Source: an uncultured Lachnospiraceae bacterium (GTDB taxonomy: Bacteria; Bacillota; Clostridia; Lachnospirales; Lachnospiraceae). Taken from it: a DNA stretch of 64,000 nucleotides. Under the pieces are notes generated by a model. That model was not told where the DNA came from. It was given only the letters and a program-made list of their open reading frames with translations, and made no database searches. The stretch spans positions 1 through 64,000 of the forward strand of contig CAMEIX010000005.1 in the NCBI GenBank assembly GCA_945919075.1, written 5' to 3'. Below are positions 8,994-17,939 of this stretch, piece after piece; the first letter of the stretch is position 1, and the number at the start of each line of letters is the position of its first letter. Position numbers and translations under genes: made by a program.

Positions 8994-11234
8994 GTGGAGA
9001 ACATTACAGGATATATTGATCACATAATTTATCAGAATGCGGATAACGGCTACACTGTCCTGCAACTGGCAGGCGGGGAAGAAGAAATTATTCTGGTAGG
9101 CATGTTAAAGGGGGTAACGCAGGGGGAAAGTATCCGGGCCACGGGGGACTATGTGGAGCATCCGGTTTACGGAAACCAGTTTAAAGTAGTCAGTTACGAG
9201 TCTGTACCCCCGGAAGATGCCGCCGGAATGGAGCGGTATCTGGCAAGTGGAGCTATCAAGGGAGTCGGCGCGGCGCTGGCTGCCAGAATTGTAAAAAAAT
9301 TTGGAACCGACACCTTCCGTATCATGGAAGAAGAACCGATTCGTCTGGTAGAGGTCAAGGGAATCAGTGACCGGATTGCCAGAGAAATCTCCGCCCAGGT
9401 ACAGGAAAAGAAGGATTTGCGGGAAGCTTTTCTTTTTTTACAAAAATATGGTATTTCCAATACACTTGCGGTAAAAATATATAATACATACCAGGATGAA
9501 ATTTACAGGATACTGAAGGAAAATCCGTATCGGCTGGCAGAGGATATCGATGGTGTGGGATTTAAGATAGCGGATGAGATAGCAGCGAAGATCGGTATCC
9601 GGTCCGATTCGGATTATCGTATCCGGAGCGGTATTCTGTATACCTTAAACCAGGCGGTTGCAGAAGGACATATGTATCTTCCCGAAACAATCCTGCTAAC
9701 CCGGGCATCGGAGCTCTTAGGGGTCGCCTCAGAGCATATTCTGCCGCAGATTGCAAACCTTGCCATGGATCGGAAACTGGTCATCCGTAAAAAGGAGAAT
9801 GAGGAAGAAAAACAGATTTTTGCGGCCTCTTATTATTATGCCGAATTAAACTGCGCCAGAATGCTGCACGACCTCAATATTCCCATGTATGACAGCAGGG
9901 ATCTGCTCCCTTCCGAGGAAGAAAAAATCCGATCACAGATTGAAAAAATTACCACAGAGGAAGGCCTTGAGCTGGATGAATTTCAGGAGCAGGCTGTTTT
10001 GGAATGCGTGAAAAACGGGGTATTTATCCTCACAGGCGGGCCCGGTACCGGAAAAACAACCACCATTAATACCATTATCCGCTATTTCGAAAAGGAACGT
10101 CTGGATATTTTTCTGGCAGCACCTACCGGACGCGCCGCAAAAAGAATGACGGAGACCACCGGTTACGAAGCAAGAACCATTCACCGGATGTTGGAATTGA
10201 ACGGTTCGTTTGCGGAGGAAGGAAAGCGGGCAAAATTTGAAAGAAATGAAGAAAATCCGCTAAATGCCGATGTCATCATCATTGATGAGATGTCCATGGT
10301 GGACATTTTATTGTTCCAGTCTCTGTTACGTGCCATTATGCCCGGAACCAGGCTGGTTTTAGTGGGGGATGTGGATCAGCTTCCAAGCGTAGGCCCTGGA
10401 CAGGTACTGCGCGACATTCTGGCAGCCGATGTGTTTCCGCAGGTTCGTCTGCAAAATGTCTTCAGACAGGCCAGAGAAAGCGATATTATTGTCAATGCAC
10501 ATAAGATCAATCGCGGGGAAAAGCCTTTGTTTGATAACAAAAGCAGGGACTTTTTCTTCCTGGAGAGAAGCGATTTTAATGTGATTTACAAACACATGAT
10601 ACAACTGATTACAGAGAAATTACCGCGGTATGTGAAGGCGGACCCTTACGATATCCAGGTCCTCACCCCTATGCGGAAGGGCAATCTGGGTGTGGAAACC
10701 CTCAACAGGATTCTACAGCAATACCTGAATCCGCCTGCAAAAGAGAAAAAGGAACATGAATTTGGCGGTATGGTCCTCAGGGAAGGGGACAAGGTCATTC
10801 AGACAAAAAATAATTATGAGATTCAGTGGGAGATTGTGAGCCGCTACGGAATTCCCATCGATAAAGGGCTCGGGGTGTTCAACGGAGATCTCGGTAAGGT
10901 TCTGGAGATTAATGAAACCCTGCAGAATGTTCTGGTGGAATTTGATGATAATCGCAGGGTGACTTATCCTTTTGTGCAGGTTGAAGAATTGGAACTGGCG
11001 TATGCCCTGACCATTCACAAATCTCAGGGAAGCGAATATGAGGCTGTCATAATGCCTTTACTTAGCGGTCCGAGAATGCTTTTTAACCGGAATCTTCTGT
11101 ATACCGGAGTGACCAGGGCAAAATCCTGTGTAACGATACTGGGAAGCAGACAGACACTGGAGGAGATGATCGATAATGCATCGGTCAATTTGAGATATAC
11201 GGCTCTTACGGAAAGAATCAGAGAACTGTCCTGA
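8994..11234 (+). CDS. recD2: RecD2-type ATP-dependent DNA helicase
   Basis: This is a 5'-3' SF1B helicase acting in DNA repair and replication-fork maintenance, independent of RecBC. The 746-residue length fits RecD2. An N-terminal OB-like and helix-hairpin-helix region (residues about 1-280) precedes Walker A GGPGTGKTTT near 348, Walker B IIDEMSMVD near 428, and C-terminal UvrD-like motifs including AYALTIHKSQGSEYE near 665. The start is GTG 8994 preceded by TTGGGAG. comFC follows after 20 bp. Confidence 0.92.
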   Translation: MENITGYIDHIIYQNADNGYTVLQLAGGEEEIILVGMLKGVTQGESIRATGDYVEHPVYGNQFKVVSYESVPPEDAAGMERYLASGAIKGVGAALAARIVKKFGTDTFRIMEEEPIRLVEVKGISDRIAREISAQVQEKKDLREAFLFLQKYGISNTLAVKIYNTYQDEIYRILKENPYRLAEDIDGVGFKIADEIAAKIGIRSDSDYRIRSGILYTLNQAVAEGHMYLPETILLTRASELLGVASEHILPQIANLAMDRKLVIRKKENEEEKQIFAASYYYAELNCARMLHDLNIPMYDSRDLLPSEEEKIRSQIEKITTEEGLELDEFQEQAVLECVKNGVFILTGGPGTGKTTTINTIIRYFEKERLDIFLAAPTGRAAKRMTETTGYEARTIHRMLELNGSFAEEGKRAKFERNEENPLNADVIIIDEMSMVDILLFQSLLRAIMPGTRLVLVGDVDQLPSVGPGQVLRDILAADVFPQVRLQNVFRQARESDIIVNAHKINRGEKPLFDNKSRDFFFLERSDFNVIYKHMIQLITEKLPRYVKADPYDIQVLTPMRKGNLGVETLNRILQQYLNPPAKEKKEHEFGGMVLREGDKVIQTKNNYEIQWEIVSRYGIPIDKGLGVFNGDLGKVLEINETLQNVLVEFDDNRRVTYPFVQVEELELAYALTIHKSQGSEYEAVIMPLLSGPRMLFNRNLLYTGVTRAKSCVTILGSRQTLEEMIDNASVNLRYTALTERIRELS

Positions 11235-11254
11235 GAGCATTTTGAGAAGGATGC

Positions 11255-12001
11255 GTGCGGAAAGCAGGCAAAATGACTGAAAATACAATATGGAATATCG
11301 GGAAAGCAAGAGTTCTGAATTTATTCTTTCCGCTAAGATGCCCTGTCTGTGACAGACCGGTGCCTCTTGGGGAAGGGAGAATCTGTCAAAACTGTGCAGG
11401 AAAGCTAAAGCGGATCGAACCCCCTTATTGCATGAAATGTGGAAAGAGTCTTAGCAGGGAAGAAGAATATTGCCGGGATTGCAGGAGTCGATCTCACTAC
11501 TTCCTACGAGGAAGGGCATTGTATGAGTACCGCAGTGCGGCTGCAGGGATTTACCGGTTTAAGTATGCTTCCAGGGAGGAATATGCCCTGTTTTATGCAG
11601 AACAGATGGCGCTTGGTCTGGGGGAGTTTATCCGGAGAGTGAAACCGGAAGGAATTGTGCCGGTACCGCTAAGCAAAGAAAGGTTAAAGCTAAGAGGGTA
11701 CAACCAGGCGGAGCTTCTGGCAAAAGAGGTGGGAAGGATTTTGCACATCCCGGTATACACGAATCTGGCAAAACGAATCAAAAACACGGTTCCTCAAAAG
11801 GAATTAAATGAAAAACAAAGGCAAAATAATTTGAAAAAGGCTTTCAAAATAGAGCCAAATGTTGTAAAATTAAAGACGATTATAATTATGGATGACATCT
11901 ATACGACCGGTACTACCATTGACGCATTGGCGGAGGTTTTTCTGGAAGCCGGTGCAGAAAATATTTACTTTGTAACTTTGGCTATCGGAAGCACGGATTA
12001 A
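11255..12001 (+). CDS. comFC: ComF-family phosphoribosyltransferase-like protein
   Basis: It has an N-terminal zinc-finger region (CPVCDRP, CQNC, CMKCGKS, CRDC) and a C-terminal PRTase domain with the PRPP-binding loop IIMDDIYTTGTT near residue 210. In naturally competent bacteria ComFC works with the ComFA helicase in uptake of transforming DNA; no comFA is visible here. The start is uncertain: GTG 11255 has AGAAGG four bases upstream, while an in-frame ATG at 11273 would remove six residues. The flagellar gene yvyF follows, matching the comFC-yvyF order of B. subtilis. Confidence 0.88.
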   Translation: MRKAGKMTENTIWNIGKARVLNLFFPLRCPVCDRPVPLGEGRICQNCAGKLKRIEPPYCMKCGKSLSREEEYCRDCRSRSHYFLRGRALYEYRSAAAGIYRFKYASREEYALFYAEQMALGLGEFIRRVKPEGIVPVPLSKERLKLRGYNQAELLAKEVGRILHIPVYTNLAKRIKNTVPQKELNEKQRQNNLKKAFKIEPNVVKLKTIIIMDDIYTTGTTIDALAEVFLEAGAENIYFVTLAIGSTD

Positions 12002-12024
12002 GAAGCAGAGGCTAAGGAGTTTGT

Positions 12025-12444
12025 ATGAATAATATTGTAAATTGCAGAAAATGCGGCAGGATTTTTAACTATGTAGTCGGACCAAGAATCTGTCCGGCCT
12101 GTCGGGAGGAAAATGAGAATACGTTTCAGCGTGTGAAGAAGTATGTGGAGGAACATCCCGAAGTTACCATTGTTTCTCTTGCAGAAGAGTGTGAAGTGGA
12201 ACCCCAGCAGATTCAGCAGTGGCTTCGCGAAGAACGTCTGGAGTTAAAGAGCGGCTCGGGAATCGCACTTCCCTGCGAAAGCTGCGGAGCACCCATTACC
12301 AGTGGCAGATACTGCGAGAAATGCAAGCATGAACTGGCGAAGGGATTCGGGGATGCAATCCGGAACAAGCAGCAGGCAGAAAAAAAGGAAGCACCCCTAA
12401 AGTCTAAGGATGACGGTAGCAGAATGCGTTTTTTGTGTGATTAG
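12025..12444 (+). CDS. yvyF: YvyF-like flagellar-operon zinc-ribbon protein (TIGR03826 type)
   Basis: This protein of 139 residues has an N-terminal zinc ribbon (CRKCGRIF then CPAC), a central helix-turn-helix-like segment (VSLAEECEVEPQQIQQWLRE), and a second Cys pair set (CESCGAP and CEKCKHEL). This fits the short family found between comFC and flgM in Bacillus and tied to flagellar operons. Regulatory or DNA/RNA-binding function is inferred from the zinc ribbon and HTH-like helix; the molecular role is not established. AAGGAG precedes the ATG. Confidence 0.75.
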   Translation: MNNIVNCRKCGRIFNYVVGPRICPACREENENTFQRVKKYVEEHPEVTIVSLAEECEVEPQQIQQWLREERLELKSGSGIALPCESCGAPITSGRYCEKCKHELAKGFGDAIRNKQQAEKKEAPLKSKDDGSRMRFLCD

Positions 12445-12475
12445 TTTCTTGTATGAATAGGAGAAATTTCGGATT

Positions 12476-12874
12476 ATGTTGAATGAGGAAAGGGTCATAC
12501 TAATGACCAAGCTTGCCGCATATGAGCAAAATGAAGGCAGGAAGATGGTCGCAGTGGGAAAATATTTTCGCAGCGACTACATCGGGATTCAGGTCTTAAA
12601 GTCGGTAATCGGTTCTACAGTAGCTTTTATCATTATATTTGCTTTGTACATTCTTTATGACCTGGAAAATTTCATGAATGATATTTACAAAATGGATCTG
12701 TTTGTATTTGCCAAAAATGTGCTTATTTATTATGCGGTTTTTGTGGTGGTATTTGCAGTCATTACTTTTTTTGTATACTCATATCGATATACGAAAGCAA
12801 AAAAGAGCACACGGACTTACTATATGAATCTGAAAAAACTGGCATCCATGTATGACAAAAATAATAATTATTGA
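12476..12874 (+). CDS. Small two-TM membrane protein of unknown function
   Basis: I do not recognise a named family. The 132 residues show a charged N-terminus, a hydrophobic segment around residues 42-62 (SVIGSTVAFIIIFALYIL), a second around 78-100, and a basic cytoplasmic tail. The ATG at 12476 has AGGAG about 12 bases upstream. An internal ATG at 12503 has a GGAAAGGG stretch nine bases upstream and may be the true start. The stop overlaps the region just before the next gene, so the two are probably coupled. It sits between yvyF and the c-di-AMP operon. Confidence 0.6.
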   Translation: MLNEERVILMTKLAAYEQNEGRKMVAVGKYFRSDYIGIQVLKSVIGSTVAFIIIFALYILYDLENFMNDIYKMDLFVFAKNVLIYYAVFVVVFAVITFFVYSYRYTKAKKSTRTYYMNLKKLASMYDKNNNY

Positions 12875-12885
12875 AAGGCATTTTT

Positions 12886-13959
12886 ATGAGTAATTTGTTG
12901 GAAATAAAAGAAGTCATAAAAAAGTTTTATGCAAAATATGATGTTTATGTTCTCCCGGTTCTCAAATTCCTGCTGGCACTCGTGGTACTTCTGGGAATTA
13001 AAGGAAGACTGGGGTATATGACCAGGCTGAATAATGTGGCAATCATTCTGATTGTATCCCTTTTGTGTTCTTTCCTTCCGGTGGGATTCATGATTTTCTT
13101 TGCCGCCGTCTTTGTTTTGCTGCATTGCTATTCGTTGGCAATGGAAGCGGCACTGGTTGTAGCGTGCCTGTTCATTCTGATGCTGCTGTTATTCTTCCGG
13201 TTTTCGCCGAAGGAATCGGTATGCGTTTTGCTTACCCCAATCTGCTTTGCACTTCACATTCCTTATGTGATGCCCATTGCCATGGGGTTAATCGGAACCC
13301 CTGCTTCCGCAATCGCAGTGGCATGCGGTACCGTTATCCATTATCTGACAGTGTTTATTTCCCAGAATGCACAAACTCTGGGGGCTGGAGAAGCATCAGA
13401 AGCGGTAGCCAGAATCCGGTTAATGATTGACGGACTGTTAGGCAACAAAACTATGATTATTGTGGTAGTTGCATTTATTATGACGGTGGCACTTGTATAT
13501 CTGATCAGAAGACTGTCGGTGGACCATTCCTGGACTATTGCCATTATTGCCGGTACGATCTCTAACATTATGATTATTTTGGTGGGAGATTTGATGTACG
13601 ACATCAATGTATCGGTAGTGGCTCTGATTCTGGGGTCTCTTGGAGCCGCACTGTTGGTTTTAGTGTTGCAGTTCTTTGTTTTCAGTGTGGATTACAGCCG
13701 TACCGAGAAGGTGCAGTTTGAGGATGATGAATATTATTACTATGTAAAAGCGGTTCCTAAAATGGCAGTTGCCGTTTCGGAAAAAACCGTGAAAAAGATC
13801 AATACGCAGACCGGGCGGAGTGTACACACACAAACGGGACGGGATGAGCATCTAAAACGTCCGGTTTCTACCGAACGACAGGTCAGAAGGGGTAATTCCG
13901 TGACCATTGGAACGAAACATCAGCCCGACTATCGAAATGATGATTATGAAGAAATTTGA
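12886..13959 (+). CDS. Polytopic membrane protein of unknown function upstream of cdaA
   Basis: About 357 residues with roughly eight to nine hydrophobic segments up to residue ~270. A cytoplasmic-looking tail follows that begins with an acidic, Tyr-rich patch (VQFEDDEYYYYVKAVPK), then a basic low-complexity end rich in Thr, Arg and Gln. The ATG at 12886 has GAAAGG seven bases upstream; an upstream TTG at 12871 would overlap the previous gene. No transporter signature motif is obvious. It lies 14 bp before cdaA and is likely in its operon. A role tied to c-di-AMP or envelope homeostasis is only a positional guess. Confidence 0.65.
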   Translation: MSNLLEIKEVIKKFYAKYDVYVLPVLKFLLALVVLLGIKGRLGYMTRLNNVAIILIVSLLCSFLPVGFMIFFAAVFVLLHCYSLAMEAALVVACLFILMLLLFFRFSPKESVCVLLTPICFALHIPYVMPIAMGLIGTPASAIAVACGTVIHYLTVFISQNAQTLGAGEASEAVARIRLMIDGLLGNKTMIIVVVAFIMTVALVYLIRRLSVDHSWTIAIIAGTISNIMIILVGDLMYDINVSVVALILGSLGAALLVLVLQFFVFSVDYSRTEKVQFEDDEYYYYVKAVPKMAVAVSEKTVKKINTQTGRSVHTQTGRDEHLKRPVSTERQVRRGNSVTIGTKHQPDYRNDDYEEI

Positions 13960-13973
13960 GGAACTGATTAAAC

Positions 13974-14861
13974 ATGCAGGAACAATTCCGGATTTTGACT
14001 GACAATATCATAAGACGTATGCCGGACATGGATTTGGCCAGTGCAGTGGAAATCATTATCATCGCATTTCTTCTCTACCATATCCTGAACTGGATCAAAA
14101 ACACGAGAGCCTGGTCTTTGTTAAAGGGGCTTTTGATTATCCTTGCGTTCTGGATTATTGCGTTGTATTTCCACATGACGACAATCCTGTGGCTGGGGCG
14201 GAATGTCCTGGGCTTTGCCGTTACGGCACTGATTGTGGTGTTGCAGCCGGAACTTCGAAAGGCACTGGAAGAACTGGGAAATAAGCAGATTCTGACCAAT
14301 GTACTCCCGTTCAGCGGAACAAAGGAAGAACAGGGTACGTTTGATACCAAAACCATCAATGAAATCACAAAAGCCTGCGTGGAAATGGGCAAAGCCCGTA
14401 CCGGGGCACTGATTGTCATTGAGTGTAAACAGCCCTTACACGATTTTGAAAGAACCGGAATTGACGTGGACGGTCTGGTTACCAGCCAGCTGTTAATCAA
14501 TATTTTTGAACATAATACACCGTTGCATGACGGTGCGGTGATTATACGTGGCAATCGGATTGCGTCTGCAACCTGCTATCTGCCCCTTTCCGATAATATG
14601 AACCTGGATAAAAATCTGGGGACCAGACACCGGGCCGGGCTGGGGATTTCGGAGGTTACGGATGCCATCACCATTATTGTCTCCGAAGAGACCGGGAAAA
14701 TCAGTACCGCATACAAAGGATGGCTGGAACGGAATCTGGATGGTGACAAACTAAAAGAAAGACTTAAAATGCTTCAGCCCGAAGGCAATGAAGAAGTGAA
14801 GAAACCTTATAAACTATTTAAGGGAAGGAGCAAGGCACAGAAAGTTGAAAAAGAAAACTAA
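13974..14861 (+). CDS. cdaA: CdaA, membrane diadenylate cyclase
   Basis: It makes cyclic di-AMP from two ATP, a second messenger controlling potassium and osmolyte transport and cell-wall homeostasis. It has 295 residues with about three N-terminal membrane segments (residues 24-90) and a DAC domain (about 100-260). The DAC catalytic motifs are intact: HDGAVII near 184 and GTRHRAGLG near 216. It overlaps the downstream cdaR gene by 17 bp, and glmM follows directly, so this is the conserved cdaA-cdaR-glmM operon. Confidence 0.95.
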   Translation: MQEQFRILTDNIIRRMPDMDLASAVEIIIIAFLLYHILNWIKNTRAWSLLKGLLIILAFWIIALYFHMTTILWLGRNVLGFAVTALIVVLQPELRKALEELGNKQILTNVLPFSGTKEEQGTFDTKTINEITKACVEMGKARTGALIVIECKQPLHDFERTGIDVDGLVTSQLLINIFEHNTPLHDGAVIIRGNRIASATCYLPLSDNMNLDKNLGTRHRAGLGISEVTDAITIIVSEETGKISTAYKGWLERNLDGDKLKERLKMLQPEGNEEVKKPYKLFKGRSKAQKVEKEN

Positions 14862-16143
14862 TATCTGGAAACGCATTACGAATAACTGGGCTTTGAAAAT
14901 TTTCTCCCTCTGTGCAGCTTTTTTCTTATGGCTGCTTGTTATGACTGTTGAAAATCCGGAGGATCAGAAAGTATTCTATAATATTCCGGTTCGTCTGATT
15001 AATACCAATATCCTGACCGATGAAAATATGGTATATGAAGTGATTGATAAAACGGAAACCGTTCCCCGCGTTACCGTGACTGCTAAAAAATCCATTCGGG
15101 ATGAACTGAGTGCGGCGGATATTGTGGCGGAGGCGGATTTCAGCAATCTGACGGTTACCAATACCGTGGAAATTCAGTTTTTTTCTCTCAGGTACAATGA
15201 TCAGATTACCAGTATCAAAGGCAGTTCGGAAATGATCAAACTAAATATTGAGCGTAAGCGGAGTAAACGTATGGAACTCTCCGTAGAAACTTACGGGGAA
15301 CTTCCGAATAATTATATGATATATGATGTAACACCGGATCAGAACCGAATTGAAGTGTCCGGACCGGAATCCGTAATCGACCGCATTGATTCTGCTGTTC
15401 TGATGGTGGACGTTTCGGACTCTACGGACAGCATTGCAACCTATGCTGATGTGAAGTTGTATGATAAGGACCAAAAGGAAATTTCCACGGATAATCTGAC
15501 CATGAATGCGGAAACGGTTCGCGTTAAGGTGGATATTTTGAGCACCAAAACCGTTCCTGTTATTTATAAACCCAAAGGCACACCCGCGAACGGTTACCTG
15601 ATGACCGGAGAATGCACCGGAAGTATGGAGAATGTGGAACTGGCCGGTGATGCAGCCAGTCTCGCCAATATTCAGAGTATTGTGATAGAAGGGGACGCAC
15701 TGGATGTTACCGGTGCAAGTGAAAACTTCTTTGCCAGTGTCAACATCAAAGATTATTTGCCCAAGAGTATTATTCTTGCAGATAAAACCGCAAGCGGCAA
15801 GGTCAATGTGATTGTTCATATTGAGAGCAGTGTGGAAGGGGAACTGAAGATTTCGGACAGCCGGTTGCAGTTAACCGGGGTTCCAGAAGGATATCAGGCA
15901 GAAATTGTGGAAGCAAAGAAGGAATATACTTTCCGCGTAAGAGGGCTTCGTGAAAAAATGGAGTCCTGGCAGGAAGTGGATCTGACCGGTATTGCCAACC
16001 TGAAGAGTATATTGCCTGTGGAAGCAGAGGATTATTCCGGTATTTATGAAGTGGAGGTGTTTGTTTCCCTTTCCGATGATCTGGAAGTGATTCAGCCTTT
16101 AAAGATTCATGTGAAATTATCCAAGACGGAGGAAAATGGTTAA
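14845..16143 (+). CDS. cdaR: CdaR, YbbR-domain regulator of CdaA
   Basis: It has one N-terminal membrane helix (residues about 15-35, LKIFSLCAAFFLWLLVMTV) followed by an extracytoplasmic region of YbbR-type beta repeats (several units between about 45 and 425). CdaR-type proteins bind and modulate CdaA. It has 432 residues. The start is TTG 14845 inside the cdaA end; an AAGGAG lies 14 bases upstream, rather far, but no better start keeps the signal anchor. The stop at 16141-16143 abuts the ATG of glmM. Confidence 0.9.
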   Translation: MKKKTNIWKRITNNWALKIFSLCAAFFLWLLVMTVENPEDQKVFYNIPVRLINTNILTDENMVYEVIDKTETVPRVTVTAKKSIRDELSAADIVAEADFSNLTVTNTVEIQFFSLRYNDQITSIKGSSEMIKLNIERKRSKRMELSVETYGELPNNYMIYDVTPDQNRIEVSGPESVIDRIDSAVLMVDVSDSTDSIATYADVKLYDKDQKEISTDNLTMNAETVRVKVDILSTKTVPVIYKPKGTPANGYLMTGECTGSMENVELAGDAASLANIQSIVIEGDALDVTGASENFFASVNIKDYLPKSIILADKTASGKVNVIVHIESSVEGELKISDSRLQLTGVPEGYQAEIVEAKKEYTFRVRGLREKMESWQEVDLTGIANLKSILPVEAEDYSGIYEVEVFVSLSDDLEVIQPLKIHVKLSKTEENG

Positions 16144-17493
16144 ATGGGACGTTTATTTGGTACAGACGGTGTTCGTGGCGTAGCGAACGAAGAACTGACT
16201 CCGCTTCTTGCCATGCAGCTTGGGCAGGCGGGAGCAAGTGTTTTGACAAAGGAAAAAGCGCATAAACCTACTATTATGGTGGGATGTGATACACGAATTT
16301 CCGGGGATATGTTAGCAAATGCACTGATGGCCGGTGCATGCTCCGTAGGTGCAAACTGCATATTTGTTGGGGTGATTCCTACCCCTGCCATCGCGTATCT
16401 GACCCGTAAATATAAGGTGGATGCAGGCGTTGTAATTTCTGCATCACACAATCCGGTGGAGTTTAACGGCATCAAGTTCTTTGATGGGGACGGCTATAAA
16501 CTGCCGGATGAAATGGAAGATGAAATAGAAGCATTGATTAACAACAATATGCAGGGAGTGAAGTTCCCCACCGGCTCCCGTGTCGGGAAGATTAAATATC
16601 GTACGGATGCAAGAGAGGAATATATCAATCATGCCATCCGTTCCGTACCGGTGGATTTGAGCGAACTGAAGGTGGTTGTAGACTGTGCGGAAGGTGCTTC
16701 CTTCTATACCTCCGTGGAGGCATTAAAGGAACTGGGAGCCCAGGTGATTGCTATTCATAACAACCCCGACGGAACCAATATCAATGCCAACTGCGGTTCC
16801 ACCCACATGGAAGAACTTCAGGGCCGGGTTCTGGTAGAAAAGGCTAATGTGGGGCTTGCTTTTGACGGGGATGCAGACCGGCTTTTAGCAGTGGATGAAA
16901 ATGGCTGCATTGTAGATGGCGATGTGATTATGGCTATCGTAGGAAATCATATGAAGAAGAAAGGTATCCTGAAAAAGGATACTATTGTGGCTACCGTGAT
17001 GAGTAATCTGGGATTCTTCCTAATGGCAGAAAAGAACGGCATTGTTACGGAGCAGACGAAGGTGGGTGACCGTTACGTTCTGGAACGTATGAAGGAAATC
17101 GGAGCAAGTCTTGGAGGAGAACAGTCCGGTCATGTTATTTTCTTGGATGAGAATACCACCGGTGACGGACTTTTAAGCGCACTCCATTTGCTTCAGGTTA
17201 TGGTAGAGACCGGAAAGTCCCTGTCCGAACTTTCCACAGTGATGGAAGTTCTGCCGCAGGCTCTGGTGAATGCCAAGGTTGCCAACCATAAGAAAGAGCA
17301 TTATCTGGAATATCCGGAAATTGCACAGGCAATCGATGAGATTACCGCAAAATTTGCAGGAGAAGGAAGAGTCCTGATCAGGCCTTCCGGAACAGAACCA
17401 CTGGTCCGTGTCATGATTGAGGGTAAGGATCAGGAGCAGATTCGTGAGGAAGCAACCAGACTGGCAAATTTGATTCAGGATATCATGTTTTAG
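16144..17493 (+). CDS. glmM: GlmM, phosphoglucosamine mutase
   Basis: It interconverts glucosamine-6-phosphate and glucosamine-1-phosphate, feeding UDP-GlcNAc for peptidoglycan and for the amino-sugar pathways encoded downstream. It has 449 residues. Key sites are the phosphoserine loop [12 protein letters not shown] near residue 98, the Mg-binding DGDADR near 241, the sugar-binding GEQSGH near 325, and the phosphate-binding [12 protein letters not shown] near 415. The ATG directly follows the cdaR stop. The GlmM-CdaA link is a known point of c-di-AMP regulation. Confidence 0.97.
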   Translation: MGRLFGTDGVRGVANEELTPLLAMQLGQAGASVLTKEKAHKPTIMVGCDTRISGDMLANALMAGACSVGANCIFVGVIPTPAIAYLTRKYKVDAGVVISASHNPVEFNGIKFFDGDGYKLPDEMEDEIEALINNNMQGVKFPTGSRVGKIKYRTDAREEYINHAIRSVPVDLSELKVVVDCAEGASFYTSVEALKELGAQVIAIHNNPDGTNINANCGSTHMEELQGRVLVEKANVGLAFDGDADRLLAVDENGCIVDGDVIMAIVGNHMKKKGILKKDTIVATVMSNLGFFLMAEKNGIVTEQTKVGDRYVLERMKEIGASLGGEQSGHVIFLDENTTGDGLLSALHLLQVMVETGKSLSELSTVMEVLPQALVNAKVANHKKEHYLEYPEIAQAIDEITAKFAGEGRVLIRPSGTEPLVRVMIEGKDQEQIREEATRLANLIQDIMF

Positions 17494-17519
17494 CGTCGAT
17501 TTTACGTGACAGAAAATGC

Positions 17520-17548
17520 TTGTGGATATATTTCAAAAGTGATATAGT
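17520..17548 (+). promoter_or_regulatory. Promoter for the HPr gene
   Basis: TTGTGG (17520-17525), a 17-bp spacer and TATAGT (17543-17548), with a TG one base before the -10 (extended -10). It ends 31 bp before the HPr start, with the ribosome site GGGAGG in between. Confidence 0.65.
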
Positions 17549-17579
17549 AATATTAGTATATTGAGGGAGGAATGGCGGT

Positions 17580-17843
17580 ATGGTCAGCCGGAAAGTTGTC
17601 ATTAAAAATCCTACAGGTCTTCATTTGAGACCCGCCGGTATTTTGTGCAAAGAGGCTATGAAATTTAAATCTTTGATCACTTTTTCTTTCAGGGGAAATA
17701 CAGCAAACGCAAAAAGTGTGTTGAGCGTATTGGGCGCTTGCGTGAAGTGTGGAGATGAAGTGGAATTCACATGTGAAGGGATAGATGAAGAGGAAGCCTT
17801 ACAGGCCCTGATTACAGCAATTGAGGGCGGTTTAGGGGAATAA
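17580..17843 (+). CDS. ptsH: HPr family phosphocarrier protein
   Basis: It has 87 residues with both hallmark sites in the expected positions: the phosphoacceptor His15 (PTGLHLRPAG) and the regulatory Ser46 (NAKSVLSVLG). The intact His15 argues for a true PTS phosphocarrier rather than the His-less Crh paralogue, and Ser46 suggests control by HPr kinase in carbon catabolite regulation. It has its own promoter and terminator and no enzyme I gene nearby, so it is a monocistronic unit. Confidence 0.88.
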   Translation: MVSRKVVIKNPTGLHLRPAGILCKEAMKFKSLITFSFRGNTANAKSVLSVLGACVKCGDEVEFTCEGIDEEEALQALITAIEGGLGE

Positions 17844-17871
17844 TCCTTATCGTGAGATACATATGGTATTC

Positions 17872-17912
17872 AAAAAGGGGTTCCGCACCGGTTGGTGCGA
17901 AACCCCTTTTAA
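17872..17912. terminator. Bidirectional terminator between HPr and the DUF3048 gene
   Basis: AAAAAGGGGTTCCGCACC (17872-17889) pairs with GGTGCGAAACCCCTTTT (17894-17910), with one or two mismatches. It is flanked by A and T runs on the two sides and lies between convergent genes, so it probably serves both. Confidence 0.88.
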
Positions 17913-17939
17913 TATGCTCTGCATCCGGTTACAGAGAAA

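Noticed and set aside
17580-17843. Crh (catabolite regulatory paralogue of HPr)
   Set aside because: His15 is present; Crh proteins lack the phosphoacceptor histidine.
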